Position numbers and translations under genes: made by a program
Source of the DNA: Trichomonas vaginalis G3
Lineage: Eukaryota > Parabasalia > Trichomonadida > Trichomonadidae
Direction of reading: 5' to 3'
NCBI RefSeq assembly: GCF_026262505.1
Contig: NC_067206.1
Location: 26,675,896-26,739,895, forward strand
Length of the DNA stretch: 64,000 nucleotides
Notes under the pieces: model-generated
Database searches by the model: none
What the model saw: the letters and a program-made list of their open reading frames with translations, nothing else
Told to the model about the DNA's origin: nothing
Shown: piece after piece, positions 28,505 to 37,025 of the stretch
Numbering within the stretch: position 1 is the first letter of the stretch
How the letters are laid out: each line of letters starts with the position of its first letter

Positions 28505-28690
28505 AACTGTACGCTGAGTTTTGTTGGAGACGACCGTTGGAAAACATAGATGAAGAAGTCTTTACAAAACATTGACGGTGAAAGTTCATGAGAAATTAGA
28601 CGATGAAAGTTCATGAGAAATTAGACGATGAAAGTCTTGACAAAACATAGACAAGAAAGTTCATGAGAAATTAGACGATGAAATATGAAA
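28505..28690 (+). repeat. Repeat block: gene-start duplicate and 37-bp-type repeats
   Basis: The first part (28505-28545) repeats the beginning of the HNH gene at 28751 (TGTACGCTGAGTTTTGTTGG). The rest consists of units such as GAAAGTTCATGAGAAATTAG and GTCTTTACAAAACATTGACG. These match, in reverse orientation, the large array at 43577-45946, so the same repeat occurs at two sites 15 kb apart. Confidence 0.7.
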
Positions 28691-28750
28691 TGGCATACCA
28701 TTTTAAAAAAATATATTTTTAAAAAAAATATTTTTTTTATTTTATTTGAA

Positions 28751-29335
28751 ATGTACGCTGAGTTTGTTGGAGTAGACCGTTGGGAAACTTGTTTGTTAGA
28801 TGAGAAATATGAAATTCACTGTTGTGAGTCATTTGAAGTCAGAAAAAAAAAGACAAAAAGAGTTTTAAGCGAATGGGAGGGAAATGACGGATATGCTATT
28901 ATGAGGATGAGTGGGAAACGCTATCTTAAACATGTTGTCATTGCAACTCATTTTATACCGAACCCTAACAATCTACCTCTTGTAGACCATATAAACCGTA
29001 TAAGAAACGACAATAGACTTGAAAACTTACGCTGGGTCACTTGTTCTGAAAACAGTAAGAACATAGGCAAATTTGGAGATATAGTATTCGAATTTGTCGA
29101 CGAACTAGAAGATGAAACAATTGAAATTACAGACTATGGTAAGCATACGTTTGAGTTTTACTACTATAGCGAAGAACAGGACTCTTTCTACTTTTATACC
29201 GGCGTAAACTATAGAAAATTACAAGTATATTTTACTAAGGATGGCTATGCTTATGTAAACGCTAGAGATACAGATGGAAAATACGTTAAAATATTTCTTA
29301 ACAAATTCAAGAAGCTATATGGCATACCATTTTAA
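28751..29335 (+). CDS. HNH homing-type endonuclease
   Basis: 195 residues from MYAEFVGVDRWE. The motif LVDHINRIRNDNRLENLRWV followed by TCSENSKN is the HNH_3/NUMOD4 type nuclease signature (first His in DHIN, Asn in NLRW). The N-terminal half with GYAIMRMSGKRYLKHVVIAT is the usual NUMOD4-like substrate part. A roughly 80-residue C-terminal extension is of unknown function. It may cut DNA site-specifically as a free-standing homing nuclease. The start follows the T-rich TATTTTTTTTATTTTATTTG. Confidence 0.75.
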   Translation: MYAEFVGVDRWETCLLDEKYEIHCCESFEVRKKKTKRVLSEWEGNDGYAIMRMSGKRYLKHVVIATHFIPNPNNLPLVDHINRIRNDNRLENLRWVTCSENSKNIGKFGDIVFEFVDELEDETIEITDYGKHTFEFYYYSEEQDSFYFYTGVNYRKLQVYFTKDGYAYVNARDTDGKYVKIFLNKFKKLYGIPF

Positions 29336-29363
29336 AACAGTATATTTTTATTTTTATATAAAA

Positions 29364-31517
29364 ATGCCTCCATATAGAATGGACAGAAGGTCTGCTAGAA
29401 TAAAAGCAGAGTTGCAAAGATATGGTTGGAGAGTTTCAAAGAAGTTTAAATATAGGAAGGGAAAGCCAATAAAAGTCTATGACAAACTGGCTGGTCTTCG
29501 CTATGAGATGGACTTGGAAACAGCGCGCGCCAATTATCCAAACAGACTCGAGAGGTTAGAAGAAGAACGTCTTATGGACATGCCTTTCGATGTTAGTGAA
29601 CCTCAAGTTGAAGGACACGACGGCTTTGCCAGATTCTACTGGAAACATGACGAACAATTGCATCCTTTGAGAAGGAAAAAAGGAAAAGGTGAAGACACAC
29701 ATGCTCCCATGGAAAGAACAAGATATGCATATGAAAAGTATCGTGAAGTTAGAAGTCAAATTACATCTGGTCGAACCTTTACAGTAAACTTTGACGAAGG
29801 AAAGAACAAAGAAGGCTTCATGGGTGTACTTGCTGCAATTCAAGACGGAAATAAGAAAGGATACAATCTCAGATTGACCATAACAGATTTGGATGGTCAC
29901 ATTTACTATGCACATGGCAATGTCACAACAGCCGCACAACTTCTTGACGCTTTCAAAACTTCAAAGAGAGAACAAATGGTTGATTCCGACTCAGATATTT
30001 TGAATGCAATTGAAGGAATTGCAAGTGTAAAGTTTGAATGGTACCAACCTAACCCTCAAGCAGTCAGACAACATGCTGGATACTTCCCGTTCAGAAATAA
30101 GTCTGACATTGACTTGACAAGGTATGGAATTTACAATTCAATTGAAACAATTGTCAATGAACCTTGTATTCTTACATGTCTCAGGAACTCTGGTCTTGTT
30201 ACAGATGAGAAGATGAAGTATCTTGAGTCATGTGTGAAGACAAGGTACATGCTCAGAGGTCAATTGTCAAAAGTTGCACCGTTGGCAAATGTCAATATCC
30301 GAGTTAACATTCCGACTGAGAAAGGTTCTTCACATGACGACTATGTTGTTGACAAAGACTTACCATGGTTGAAGATTGTAATTGTCCACAACCACTTCAT
30401 GTTGAACGAAAGTCTTACAAACCCATTGTTCGGAAAAGGTAAGTGTAACATTGTCAGAGCTGTTAACATTCTTTTCGAGAAAGGTTTGTTGGAACCAATT
30501 CCAGATGACAAGCTGACAGAAACTTTTGTACCAAAAGACGAAACAAACTTTTCATTGTTAGTAAGACCAAAAGTTGTTCCGGACAAAGTTATAGCACAAA
30601 AGAAGTACACTGTTCCAAAAGGAGTTGGATTGTTCGGATACCAACCTGAACCAGAAGAACTTCCAATGAGGTTGCAAGAACTTCAAGATGCTATAAACAA
30701 ACTTTCATTGAGACATCCGATCGACGTAAAATTGTATTGGAGAGCATCTGAGTTAGGTCAGAAGGTTTTATATGAAACAGGTTGCTTCGACGATGTTTAT
30801 GAGATAACAGGAGAAGTTTCTCAGAAGATAAGAGACTCACTTGAATTTCCACAAACCGGACCCATAGGTTGCGACAAGTTTGACTCATATGAAAAAATAT
30901 ACTATGTCGACCTTAACGCTGCGTACATGAGGTTTGTCCAATATATTCCGACTGGAATTCCAAACGAAGATGGTAAGTTCCCGGGAAGGAACTATACAGT
31001 TGGAAAAGTCATGCAACAACTCTATGATATTAGGAAGGCTTCAAACCCAAAACTTGCAATGACACTGAAATTACTTATGAATTCAACATGGGGATATTCC
31101 ATTAAAAAACCTCAAGCGATGAAGAGTAAACACTATGAGAAGGTCGACAACTTTGTTGAAAGGTTCTCTCCTTTTGTTTTGAAGTACGAATTTACTCAAG
31201 GTCAAAATGGCTTAGTAACCACATTAAAACCTATTGTCGAACATTGGTCTTACCCTCAGTTCGCAAAGGCAGTCCTTGACAACTACAACAAATTCTTCTC
31301 CGAAGTCAAATCGAAAGTTGTGGTTTACTATGAGAACATTGACGCACTCATGACGAACGAAGAAGGATACAACAAACTCATTGAAATGGGAATGGTCGGT
31401 GAAAAGATGGGTCAATTCAAATTGGACAAAATTTTCACCGAAGTTCATGTCCTCTCCAAGCGTAAGTACTGGGGCATACTTGAAGACGGCACAGAAATAA
31501 AACATTGCATGAAGTAA
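29364..31517 (+). CDS. Protein-primed DNA polymerase, family B
   Basis: 717 residues from MPPYRMDRRSARIKAELQ. Polymerase motif A YYVDLNAAYM is near residue 515, motif B LKLLMNSTWGYS near 567 and the motif C region YYENIDALM near 655. GQFKLDKIFTEVHVLSKRKY follows in the thumb. These are arranged as in Polinton/Maverick pPolB. The long N-terminal region does not show exonuclease motifs that I can identify by eye. The polymerase replicates the element from protein-primed ends. The start is preceded by TATATTTTTATTTTTATATA. Confidence 0.85.
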   Translation: MPPYRMDRRSARIKAELQRYGWRVSKKFKYRKGKPIKVYDKLAGLRYEMDLETARANYPNRLERLEEERLMDMPFDVSEPQVEGHDGFARFYWKHDEQLHPLRRKKGKGEDTHAPMERTRYAYEKYREVRSQITSGRTFTVNFDEGKNKEGFMGVLAAIQDGNKKGYNLRLTITDLDGHIYYAHGNVTTAAQLLDAFKTSKREQMVDSDSDILNAIEGIASVKFEWYQPNPQAVRQHAGYFPFRNKSDIDLTRYGIYNSIETIVNEPCILTCLRNSGLVTDEKMKYLESCVKTRYMLRGQLSKVAPLANVNIRVNIPTEKGSSHDDYVVDKDLPWLKIVIVHNHFMLNESLTNPLFGKGKCNIVRAVNILFEKGLLEPIPDDKLTETFVPKDETNFSLLVRPKVVPDKVIAQKKYTVPKGVGLFGYQPEPEELPMRLQELQDAINKLSLRHPIDVKLYWRASELGQKVLYETGCFDDVYEITGEVSQKIRDSLEFPQTGPIGCDKFDSYEKIYYVDLNAAYMRFVQYIPTGIPNEDGKFPGRNYTVGKVMQQLYDIRKASNPKLAMTLKLLMNSTWGYSIKKPQAMKSKHYEKVDNFVERFSPFVLKYEFTQGQNGLVTTLKPIVEHWSYPQFAKAVLDNYNKFFSEVKSKVVVYYENIDALMTNEEGYNKLIEMGMVGEKMGQFKLDKIFTEVHVLSKRKYWGILEDGTEIKHCMK

Positions 31518-31655
31518 AAAATTTTTATTCGAATTTGAATTTAAATGTGGGGAATTCTTGGTCTCAAACTCATATATAACCTGTTTGTCTGTATTTTCGT
31601 CGACTATGGCACGAGACACAAACATTGACCAAACGGACAAAAAGTGTCATTTCAG

Positions 31656-31919
31656 ATGGTTCCGCAGCCAATCGCATTCGACCACTTCGAAGAAGCCTTA
31701 CGTTCCAAGGGAGAGGGTGTCTGGTGCAAGGCAGAGGTCATGAGACTCTACGAGCAGTACATCCTCAATGCCTGGGAGGACAAATCGTCCTTGGAATGGC
31801 AATTCTACCAACTCCTCTGGGACGACCTCCTACGCAACTGGGATGACGAAAGAGTCCAATTCAAAGGTCGGGAACTACTTGTCCAAATTATCATTAATTT
31901 AAGCTACTTACGCAACTAA
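31656..31919 (+). CDS. Small tryptophan-rich protein
   Basis: 87 codons from MVPQPIAFDHFEEALRSKGE. It is acidic, helical and W-rich (WCKAEVMRLYEQYILNAWED). A 27-codon hydrophobic frame with a T-rich upstream motif lies just before it (31545-31628). Neither is recognised. Confidence 0.4.
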   Translation: MVPQPIAFDHFEEALRSKGEGVWCKAEVMRLYEQYILNAWEDKSSLEWQFYQLLWDDLLRNWDDERVQFKGRELLVQIIINLSYLRN

Positions 31920-31969
31920 AAACTTAAATTTACTCGGGGTTTCCCCCTAAAATAAAATTTTTTTTACTC

Positions 31970-32662
31970 TTAGAACCACTCGAGGTTCTCCTTACGGTTG
32001 TTGAGCTTGTCACCGTCAATGTGTCTGACCTTCGTCTTCTTGTTTGGATTTGGAACCCATTGCATACCGACAAGCCTTCCCATGGAAATTGAACCGTAAT
32101 TCCGAAGGGTAAGGCTCAAGTGTCCCAAGTTGTTGAGAACTGGGGTAAGAACCTTGCCGGTCTCCCTGTTGCGGATTTTGTATGGGTAGGGTTGGGAAAT
32201 TTCATAAGCGTCATCGGCAACAAGGGTTGCCCAAACTTCCTTTTCTTCGTGTTTCTCTTCTTCGTGTTTCTCTTCTTCTTCCTCTTCTTCTTCGAAAATT
32301 CCTTCTTCAATTTGGTACTCACGAAGTACGGTGTTGCATGTTCTGTCCTTTCCGAGTACCTTCCAGATGGCGTCTATCTCTTCGAAGAAACGGTAGATGA
32401 GTCTGGCAAGGTCTCGGTTCTCTCTCTCGTAATTGCGCAAGGTTTCCGCGAAATCGTTCAGGCATTTCTCATTGGAAGCTTGGTTCATGAGGAACTCACC
32501 TTTGAGATTGGTCATCTCTGTCATAAGACTACTTTGGATAGTCTTAATGGTGTTTGTCAGATGAGCGTTCAATTGGACAATTTGAAGTTGAACTGGGCGC
32601 TTGTCTGGCAACCTTGAAAGGACATCTGCCATTGAGTTTGGCTTCGGTGCTTGTTCAGACAT
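31970..32662 (-). CDS. Coiled-coil protein with C-terminal HNH-like domain
   Basis: 230 residues. The N-terminal 110 form a helical/coiled-coil part. An extremely acidic linker follows (EEEEEEEEKHEEEKHEEKE). The C-terminal 80 residues (YPYKIRNRETGKVLTPVLNN to RHIDGDKLNNRKENLEWF) match the NUMOD4 plus HNH_3 pattern, with H in RHIDG and N in ENLEW. The protein ends right at the motif, so the nuclease may be short. It lies in a minus-strand run with the next two genes. Confidence 0.6.
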   Translation of the reverse strand: MSEQAPKPNSMADVLSRLPDKRPVQLQIVQLNAHLTNTIKTIQSSLMTEMTNLKGEFLMNQASNEKCLNDFAETLRNYERENRDLARLIYRFFEEIDAIWKVLGKDRTCNTVLREYQIEEGIFEEEEEEEEKHEEEKHEEKEVWATLVADDAYEISQPYPYKIRNRETGKVLTPVLNNLGHLSLTLRNYGSISMGRLVGMQWVPNPNKKTKVRHIDGDKLNNRKENLEWF

Positions 32663-32694
32663 CGAAAAAATGAAGTGGTTTGAGAATGACGGTT

Positions 32695-32931
32695 TTACTT
32701 CAAAAAGCTTGTTATGACGGTTAAGTCATACAACAAGTTTAAAATAATATCTTGTTCTTCTTCTGAACGTTTGTTGTCTCTTCCGATAAAAGTTTCGAAC
32801 ATGAGAACCAAAAAACGTTTTTTGAGATTGCGGAAGAGTTCAGGCAAACGTTCATATTCTGGATATGTTGGGAGCAGTTCGAAACATCTGAGCTGACTTT
32901 CGGACAAAATTGGGACAATGTCAAAATTCAT
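32695..32931 (-). CDS. Hypothetical small helical protein
   Basis: 78 residues, MNFDIVPILSESQLRCFELL and on, predicted all-helical. Its start overlaps the end of the upstream gene (32921-33277) by 11 bases, which implies one transcriptional unit. No family recognised. Confidence 0.5.
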   Translation of the reverse strand: MNFDIVPILSESQLRCFELLPTYPEYERLPELFRNLKKRFLVLMFETFIGRDNKRSEEEQDIILNLLYDLTVITSFLK

Positions 32932-33277
32932 CTTTGGTCGGACTGCTTGAAGGTAAGTCCCTTACATGTAAGTAGCTCTGGTAAAGTCTTCTCATTTCTG
33001 CTAACTTTTGGAGTATAGCTTCGTAGTTTAGAAGTTTTAATTTTAATTGTCTTATTCCACTCTTGACATCTAAACGGTAACTATCCATGAGGTCAAGAGT
33101 AGCTTTGGTAGCTTTAAGTGGAGCTATCTGTTCCTTGACTTCTGCAATTTTGGTTGCAATTGTGATTTGAGCTCCTTCAAGTTCGCCGTCTATGTCGTTC
33201 TCAACATCTTCAACCATAGCTTGAAACTCTTCATCGGTCCATTGAGTTTGGTGTGGGACGAATTTAACTTGCTTCAT
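32921..33277 (-). CDS. Coiled-coil protein of the element
   Basis: 118 residues with a long helical coiled coil (about 35-105, IATKIAEVKEQIAPLKATKA). The upstream minus-strand sequence ACATTTTTTTCATTTTTGA carries T-tracts like other starts. Possibly structural. Function unknown. Confidence 0.5.
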   Translation of the reverse strand: MKQVKFVPHQTQWTDEEFQAMVEDVENDIDGELEGAQITIATKIAEVKEQIAPLKATKATLDLMDSYRLDVKSGIRQLKLKLLNYEAILQKLAEMRRLYQSYLHVRDLPSSSPTKDEF

Positions 33278-33283
33278 TCAAAA

Positions 33284-33394
33284 ATGAAAAAAATGTTTTT
33301 ACTCAAAGCGTGCCATGTATATGGCTATAAGAAACTTACCAGAAGGCTTCTTCTTCACATGCGTAAAAACATAAAAAAAGTGAAGTTAAAATGA
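33284..33394 (+). CDS. Very small basic peptide
   Basis: 36 codons (MKKMFLLKACHVYGYKKLTR and on) ending RKNIKKVKLK. The composition resembles a core/mu-type DNA-condensing peptide, but a frame this short may be chance. Confidence 0.2.
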   Translation: MKKMFLLKACHVYGYKKLTRRLLLHMRKNIKKVKLK

Positions 33395-33399
33395 GATGT

Positions 33400-33774
33400 T
33401 TAAAGAACTGGCTGAATGTCGCCTTCACAGGTTATGTAGAACGGCTGACCCGAGAAGTGAAGGAGAGACTGAACTGCCAATTTCATATGGGGTAGGGGGT
33501 TCTCCTTGTTTGGTATTTTTATCCAAGGACGTTTGTTTAGGAACTTAACAAGAGCTTCTCTTTTGGCGTCCTTTATGTCATCGTAGGCTGTCCCGTCTGG
33601 TATTTGAATTGGAATTCCAGTCGAAGTCTCGAGCTGAAGTGTAGACCTTCCAGAAATAGAGATGAACTTGACCTTGGGCTTCATGACCTTGCGCAAGTAG
33701 TCTTTTACGCAGTCGTTAATTTCAATTAGGTAAATTGCCTCGTCAAATCCTTCTGGCATTCTGAGTCCTTCCAT
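33400..33774 (-). CDS. Hypothetical protein next to a palindrome spacer
   Basis: 124 residues from MEGLRMPEGFDEAIYLIEIN. The protein is compact alpha/beta with no motif I can name. The longer frame to 33897 reads through the repeat spacer and has no support. The first codons and spacer are copied at 36560-36620 (MPEGFDKTIYLIEL). Confidence 0.5.
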   Translation of the reverse strand: MEGLRMPEGFDEAIYLIEINDCVKDYLRKVMKPKVKFISISGRSTLQLETSTGIPIQIPDGTAYDDIKDAKREALVKFLNKRPWIKIPNKENPLPHMKLAVQSLLHFSGQPFYITCEGDIQPVL

Positions 33775-33862
33775 CCGACAAGAAAATATTTTCCCGACAA
33801 AGGGAAAATATTTTCCCGACAAAGGGAAAATATTTTCCTTCCGACGGTTAAGCCACAAACGA
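33775..33862. repeat. Head-to-head spacer with GGAAAATATTTTCC palindromes
   Basis: Three to four copies of a 22-bp unit with the core GGAAAATATTTTCC, separated by CGACAAAG, lie between two divergent start codons. A related spacer with a variant palindrome occurs at 36619-36908. Confidence 0.8.
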
Positions 33863-34459
33863 ATGTCCGACGTCCCACCAACCGAGCCCATTCCCAAGCC
33901 AGAAAAACCGAAAGCTGCAGAACCACAACAGTCTCCTCAGCAACCTCAGTTCCAGCAAGTACTTCCACCAAATTACTACCAATTTCCACCTCAAGGTTAC
34001 TACCAATTTCCACCACAAGGCTTCCCGAACTACCCTCCTCCTCAGCTTATGCCTTACTTCCCCAACCCTTGGATGTTCCAGCAAGCTCCACCCCAGCAAT
34101 TCCAATCTCAATCCCAATCGAAGAGAGACCAAGACTTCGAAGAAGGTCTGAACCGCTTACGCAAAGAGTATGCCACAGCCCCAATGGAAGACGACAGGCT
34201 TTCAGTCTCTTCCCTCAAATCGACCGATTCGACTCGTACCACAGATTCGGTCAAAGACAGAGACGACTACCTCAAGCAGTCTGAGAGACTCTTCATCCTA
34301 CAACCATTTACAGTTGGAGCTCTCAAGAACATGCGCAATTACGAAGGTCAAACACCAGCTGGAGACCGCAAAACAGACGTACTCGCAAGAGCCGTCCAGC
34401 TCGTCAAGACAAAGACTGAGATAGTCGACTTCATTCTTGCAGCTTGCCCATACAAGTAA
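33863..34459 (+). CDS. Proline/glutamine-rich hypothetical protein
   Basis: 198 residues. The N-terminal 90 are P/Q/Y/F-rich with the repeat YYQFPPQG, likely disordered. A charged middle follows and then a folded C-terminal 70 residues (LFILQPFTVGALKNMRNYEG and on to AACPYK). A start-like copy of its first 30 codons sits at 36919. Structural role possible. No family recognised. Confidence 0.55.
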   Translation: MSDVPPTEPIPKPEKPKAAEPQQSPQQPQFQQVLPPNYYQFPPQGYYQFPPQGFPNYPPPQLMPYFPNPWMFQQAPPQQFQSQSQSKRDQDFEEGLNRLRKEYATAPMEDDRLSVSSLKSTDSTRTTDSVKDRDDYLKQSERLFILQPFTVGALKNMRNYEGQTPAGDRKTDVLARAVQLVKTKTEIVDFILAACPYK

Positions 34460-34487
34460 AAAAATAAACAATTACGAGTTAAACTTT

Positions 34488-34688
34488 TTATTCTTTCTTT
34501 TCTGAGTTGTTTAGAGCTGGTTTCTCTTGTAGGAACCTTTCGTACTCTTCCACGGTCATGTAATCGCGAATTTGGTACGCAATTCCAGGTTCGTTGTTTT
34601 TGAACCTTACGTATGTAACGCTTCCATCCTCCTCAGGGAAGTAAGCTGCTAACATCTGACCAAGTTTTCTCGGTGACTCGGAGCTCAT
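34488..34688 (-). CDS. Hypothetical small protein
   Basis: 66 residues from MSSESPRKLGQMLAAYFPEE. Acidic alpha/beta with a charged tail. The ATG at 34688 is directly preceded by GTGACATTTTTA, the element's start-proximal motif. Confidence 0.5.
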   Translation of the reverse strand: MSSESPRKLGQMLAAYFPEEDGSVTYVRFKNNEPGIAYQIRDYMTVEEYERFLQEKPALNNSEKKE

Positions 34689-34724
34689 TAAAAATGTCAC
34701 TTTTTAAACGTTAAGTTTTTAGTC

Positions 34725-34820
34725 TTATTTTACCCTTTGTTTGTCAAGAACATACTGCCATGCTGCTCTTCTGAGTTCGTCTGTATTTTGGAAGTGTTGC
34801 ACCTTCGAGTCTTCTGACAT
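34725..34820 (-). CDS. Very small protein of 31 residues
   Basis: MSEDSKVQHFQNTDELRRAA and on, ending DKQRVK. The upstream GGTCATTTTTTTC fits the motif found before other starts, and it lies in line with the gene at 34488-34688. Support rests on position and motif only. Confidence 0.3.
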   Translation of the reverse strand: MSEDSKVQHFQNTDELRRAAWQYVLDKQRVK

Positions 34821-34983
34821 GAAAAAAATGACCAAATTTCATGATATAACTGTATTTTTTTGACGAAGTGAACTTTTACTCTTCGTCAAAAAAATTCCTG
34901 AAATCATATCTTTTATACAAGATAGAAAAAAAAAGTTAGTTTTATTTTTTTTTATTTTTTTATTTTGTATGTAAGAACAGGAA

Positions 34984-35598
34984 ATGTTAAACACTGAGTT
35001 TGAAACAGTTAAAAAGATAGACAATGAGACCAAAGTGGTTAGAATAGGTGATTTAAACGTAAGATACTCAAAGAAATACAACAAATATTCTTTGTCAGAC
35101 ATTTTAACACTATCTGAAAAGAAAACATCCCACGACTGGGTTAGAAATGCTTCTACTCAGAAAATTTTGACAAGAAATCCTGAGCTTATGATATCGGTAA
35201 GATTCTATGGAACAAGAGCATATCTTATAGACAAAAGTCTTATACCAGTAGTTTTGTTCTGGTTAGACCCAGTTGTTGGATATAATTTCATAACATATGG
35301 TTCATTCGATACGGAACGTTGCAGTGAAGGCTTACTTTACATCGTTCAGAAACCGAAGGACTTCAATACAAAGAGATATAAGATAGGAAGAACATATAAT
35401 ATAACTAAAAGATATGACAGTATAGTCAATAGAGTTAAGGTTGTGTTTGTTAACGATATGAGAGCTGCTGAAACAGAACTACTTGAAAAGTTTGAGAAGA
35501 TGTATGGTGCTCCCACGAAAGGTAAAGAAACGTTTGAAGTAGATGAGATCGACAAAGCTATAAAATTATTTGACGAAGTTGCTGAAAAATACATGTAA
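34984..35598 (+). CDS. KilA-N domain protein with T5orf172/GIY-YIG tail
   Basis: 204 residues. The N-terminal half (DLNVRYSKKYNKYSLSDILT, DWVRNASTQKILTRNP) is a KilA-N DNA-binding domain. The C-terminal half (EGLLYIVQKP, KRYKIGRTYNITKRYDSIV, AAETELLEKFEKMYGA) has the T5orf172/GIY-YIG nuclease pattern. This fusion is common in large DNA viruses and phages. It would bind and possibly nick DNA. It precedes a second KilA-N gene in the same direction with a similar upstream block (ATCTTTTATACAAGATAGAA). Confidence 0.7.
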   Translation: MLNTEFETVKKIDNETKVVRIGDLNVRYSKKYNKYSLSDILTLSEKKTSHDWVRNASTQKILTRNPELMISVRFYGTRAYLIDKSLIPVVLFWLDPVVGYNFITYGSFDTERCSEGLLYIVQKPKDFNTKRYKIGRTYNITKRYDSIVNRVKVVFVNDMRAAETELLEKFEKMYGAPTKGKETFEVDEIDKAIKLFDEVAEKYM

Positions 35599-35686
35599 AG
35601 CGTTTATTTTTGGTCTTTTATACAAGATAGAAAATAACGCTAGTTTTTTAAAAAATATTTTTTTTATTTTGTATGTAAAGACAGAT

Positions 35687-36526
35687 ATGTCAACATCAGA
35701 GAACACAACAACTGCTATCGTTCATGAAGCCATAAGTGAAGAATATGAGTGGGTTCAGTATAACAAACAGTTACGTCTCATTCGTTCGGTCAAAGATGAC
35801 ATGTACCAAATGCAAAGTATTTTGACAGCATGTTTTGCACCAGATACTAAGGTTCCTAAAGACTGGTTTAGGAACCAAAGCACTATTGAACTATTAAATG
35901 AAGCACAGCGAGACATACTTTTTTCTGAAAATCGTGAAGAACAGCGAGTGGGAGAAAAACCCCAGTCGCCAAAACTCTATGAAAATCGTGAAAAATTGCC
36001 AAATGGTTTGAGAGGCTGGTATGTACATAGACTTCTTGTAAATGCTGTTGCAATGTGGGCTTCACCTCGTTATGCTTGGTATGTTTGTAAACTTCTTGAC
36101 GAAATTCATAGACAAGAACGTGAAGAGCTAGAGAACAAGCTTGAAGCAAAAGACAAAACCATACAGAAAAGAATACCACGTTCGGTACCAAAAGGAAAGG
36201 AAAAGAACTATAAGTATATGATTTACACTGAAGAGATGGAAAATGAAGAAGATAAAGATATGGTTATGTTGCATTTAGTCAGAAGAAACAACAAAAGCTT
36301 TTACGACCTTGCTAAGATTTACAAATCTGACAGAAATTGGTTCTATCGCGAAAACTTACCGATTTCAATGACACCGAATGAAGATGTTAAACAGATAGTT
36401 CAAGATACGTTACCTCAAACACACTATGATATGAAAGGTTGTACAATACTTACATTCAAAGAAGATTTGCCATTACTGAAAGAAAAGATAACAGAGTATT
36501 TTGACAACTTCAAACAAGCAGAGTAA
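35687..36526 (+). CDS. KilA-N domain protein with DUF3627-like C-terminal part
   Basis: 280 residues from MSTSENTTTAIVHEAISEEY. DWFRNQSTIELLNEAQ and LRGWYVHRLLVNAVAMWASP (residues about 60-160) form the KilA-N domain. After a coiled coil, the C-terminal third (YKYMIYTEEMENEEDKDMVM and on) resembles the C-terminal domain of poxvirus/baculovirus-type KilA-N proteins. A DNA-binding regulator role is inference. It shares its upstream region, including ATACAAGATAGAAAA, with the preceding gene, pointing to duplication of a gene with its promoter. Confidence 0.65.
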   Translation: MSTSENTTTAIVHEAISEEYEWVQYNKQLRLIRSVKDDMYQMQSILTACFAPDTKVPKDWFRNQSTIELLNEAQRDILFSENREEQRVGEKPQSPKLYENREKLPNGLRGWYVHRLLVNAVAMWASPRYAWYVCKLLDEIHRQEREELENKLEAKDKTIQKRIPRSVPKGKEKNYKYMIYTEEMENEEDKDMVMLHLVRRNNKSFYDLAKIYKSDRNWFYRENLPISMTPNEDVKQIVQDTLPQTHYDMKGCTILTFKEDLPLLKEKITEYFDNFKQAE

Positions 36527-36559
36527 ATGAACCATTTATTTTTCAAGCTTGACACCAAA

Positions 36560-36990
36560 GATGGCTCAGGTAGCTCTATAAGGTAAATTGTCTTGTCAAA
36601 TCCTTCTGGCATTCCGAGTCCTTCCTTCCAACAGGAAAAAAATTTCCTTCCAACAGGAAAATTTTTTCCTTCCTACAGGAAAAAATTTTCCTTCCTACAG
36701 GAAAAAATTTTCCTTCCGACAGGAAAAATTTTTCCAGTTGTCCGTCCGTAAACCATTCAAATTTTCGAAAATTGAGAACTTTTTGGCCGACCTTCAGAAA
36801 AAGTTTTTCCTTCCGACAGGAAAAGTTTTTCCTTCCGACAGGAAAAATTTTTCTTTCCGACAGGAAGAGTTCTTCCTTCCGACAGGAAAAGTTCTTCCTT
36901 CCGACAGGACACAAACGGATGGCTGACGTTCCTCTTCCTGAATGTCTTCCAAAGCCAGAAGAACCGACAGCCCCAGCACCACAACAGACT
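36560..36990. repeat. Second copy of the divergent spacer with palindrome array
   Basis: This block repeats the arrangement of 33720-33960. It has a reversed gene start (MPEGFDKTIYLIEL), then about ten copies of a roughly 22-bp unit with palindromic core GGAAAAATTTTTCC joined by TTCCGACA, then a forward start (MADVPLPECLPKPEEPTAPA) like the gene at 33863. The flanking coding pieces are only gene beginnings here. Frames on both strands across the array are repeat artefacts. Confidence 0.75.
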
Positions 36991-37025
36991 AAGACTCAAA
37001 CACTTACATTTTTACGCTTGACTTT

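Noticed and set aside
36576-36926. Open frames of 112 codons on both strands across the palindrome array
   Set aside because: They exist because the short repeat lacks stops in several frames. The translated units are pure repeat and appear on both strands.
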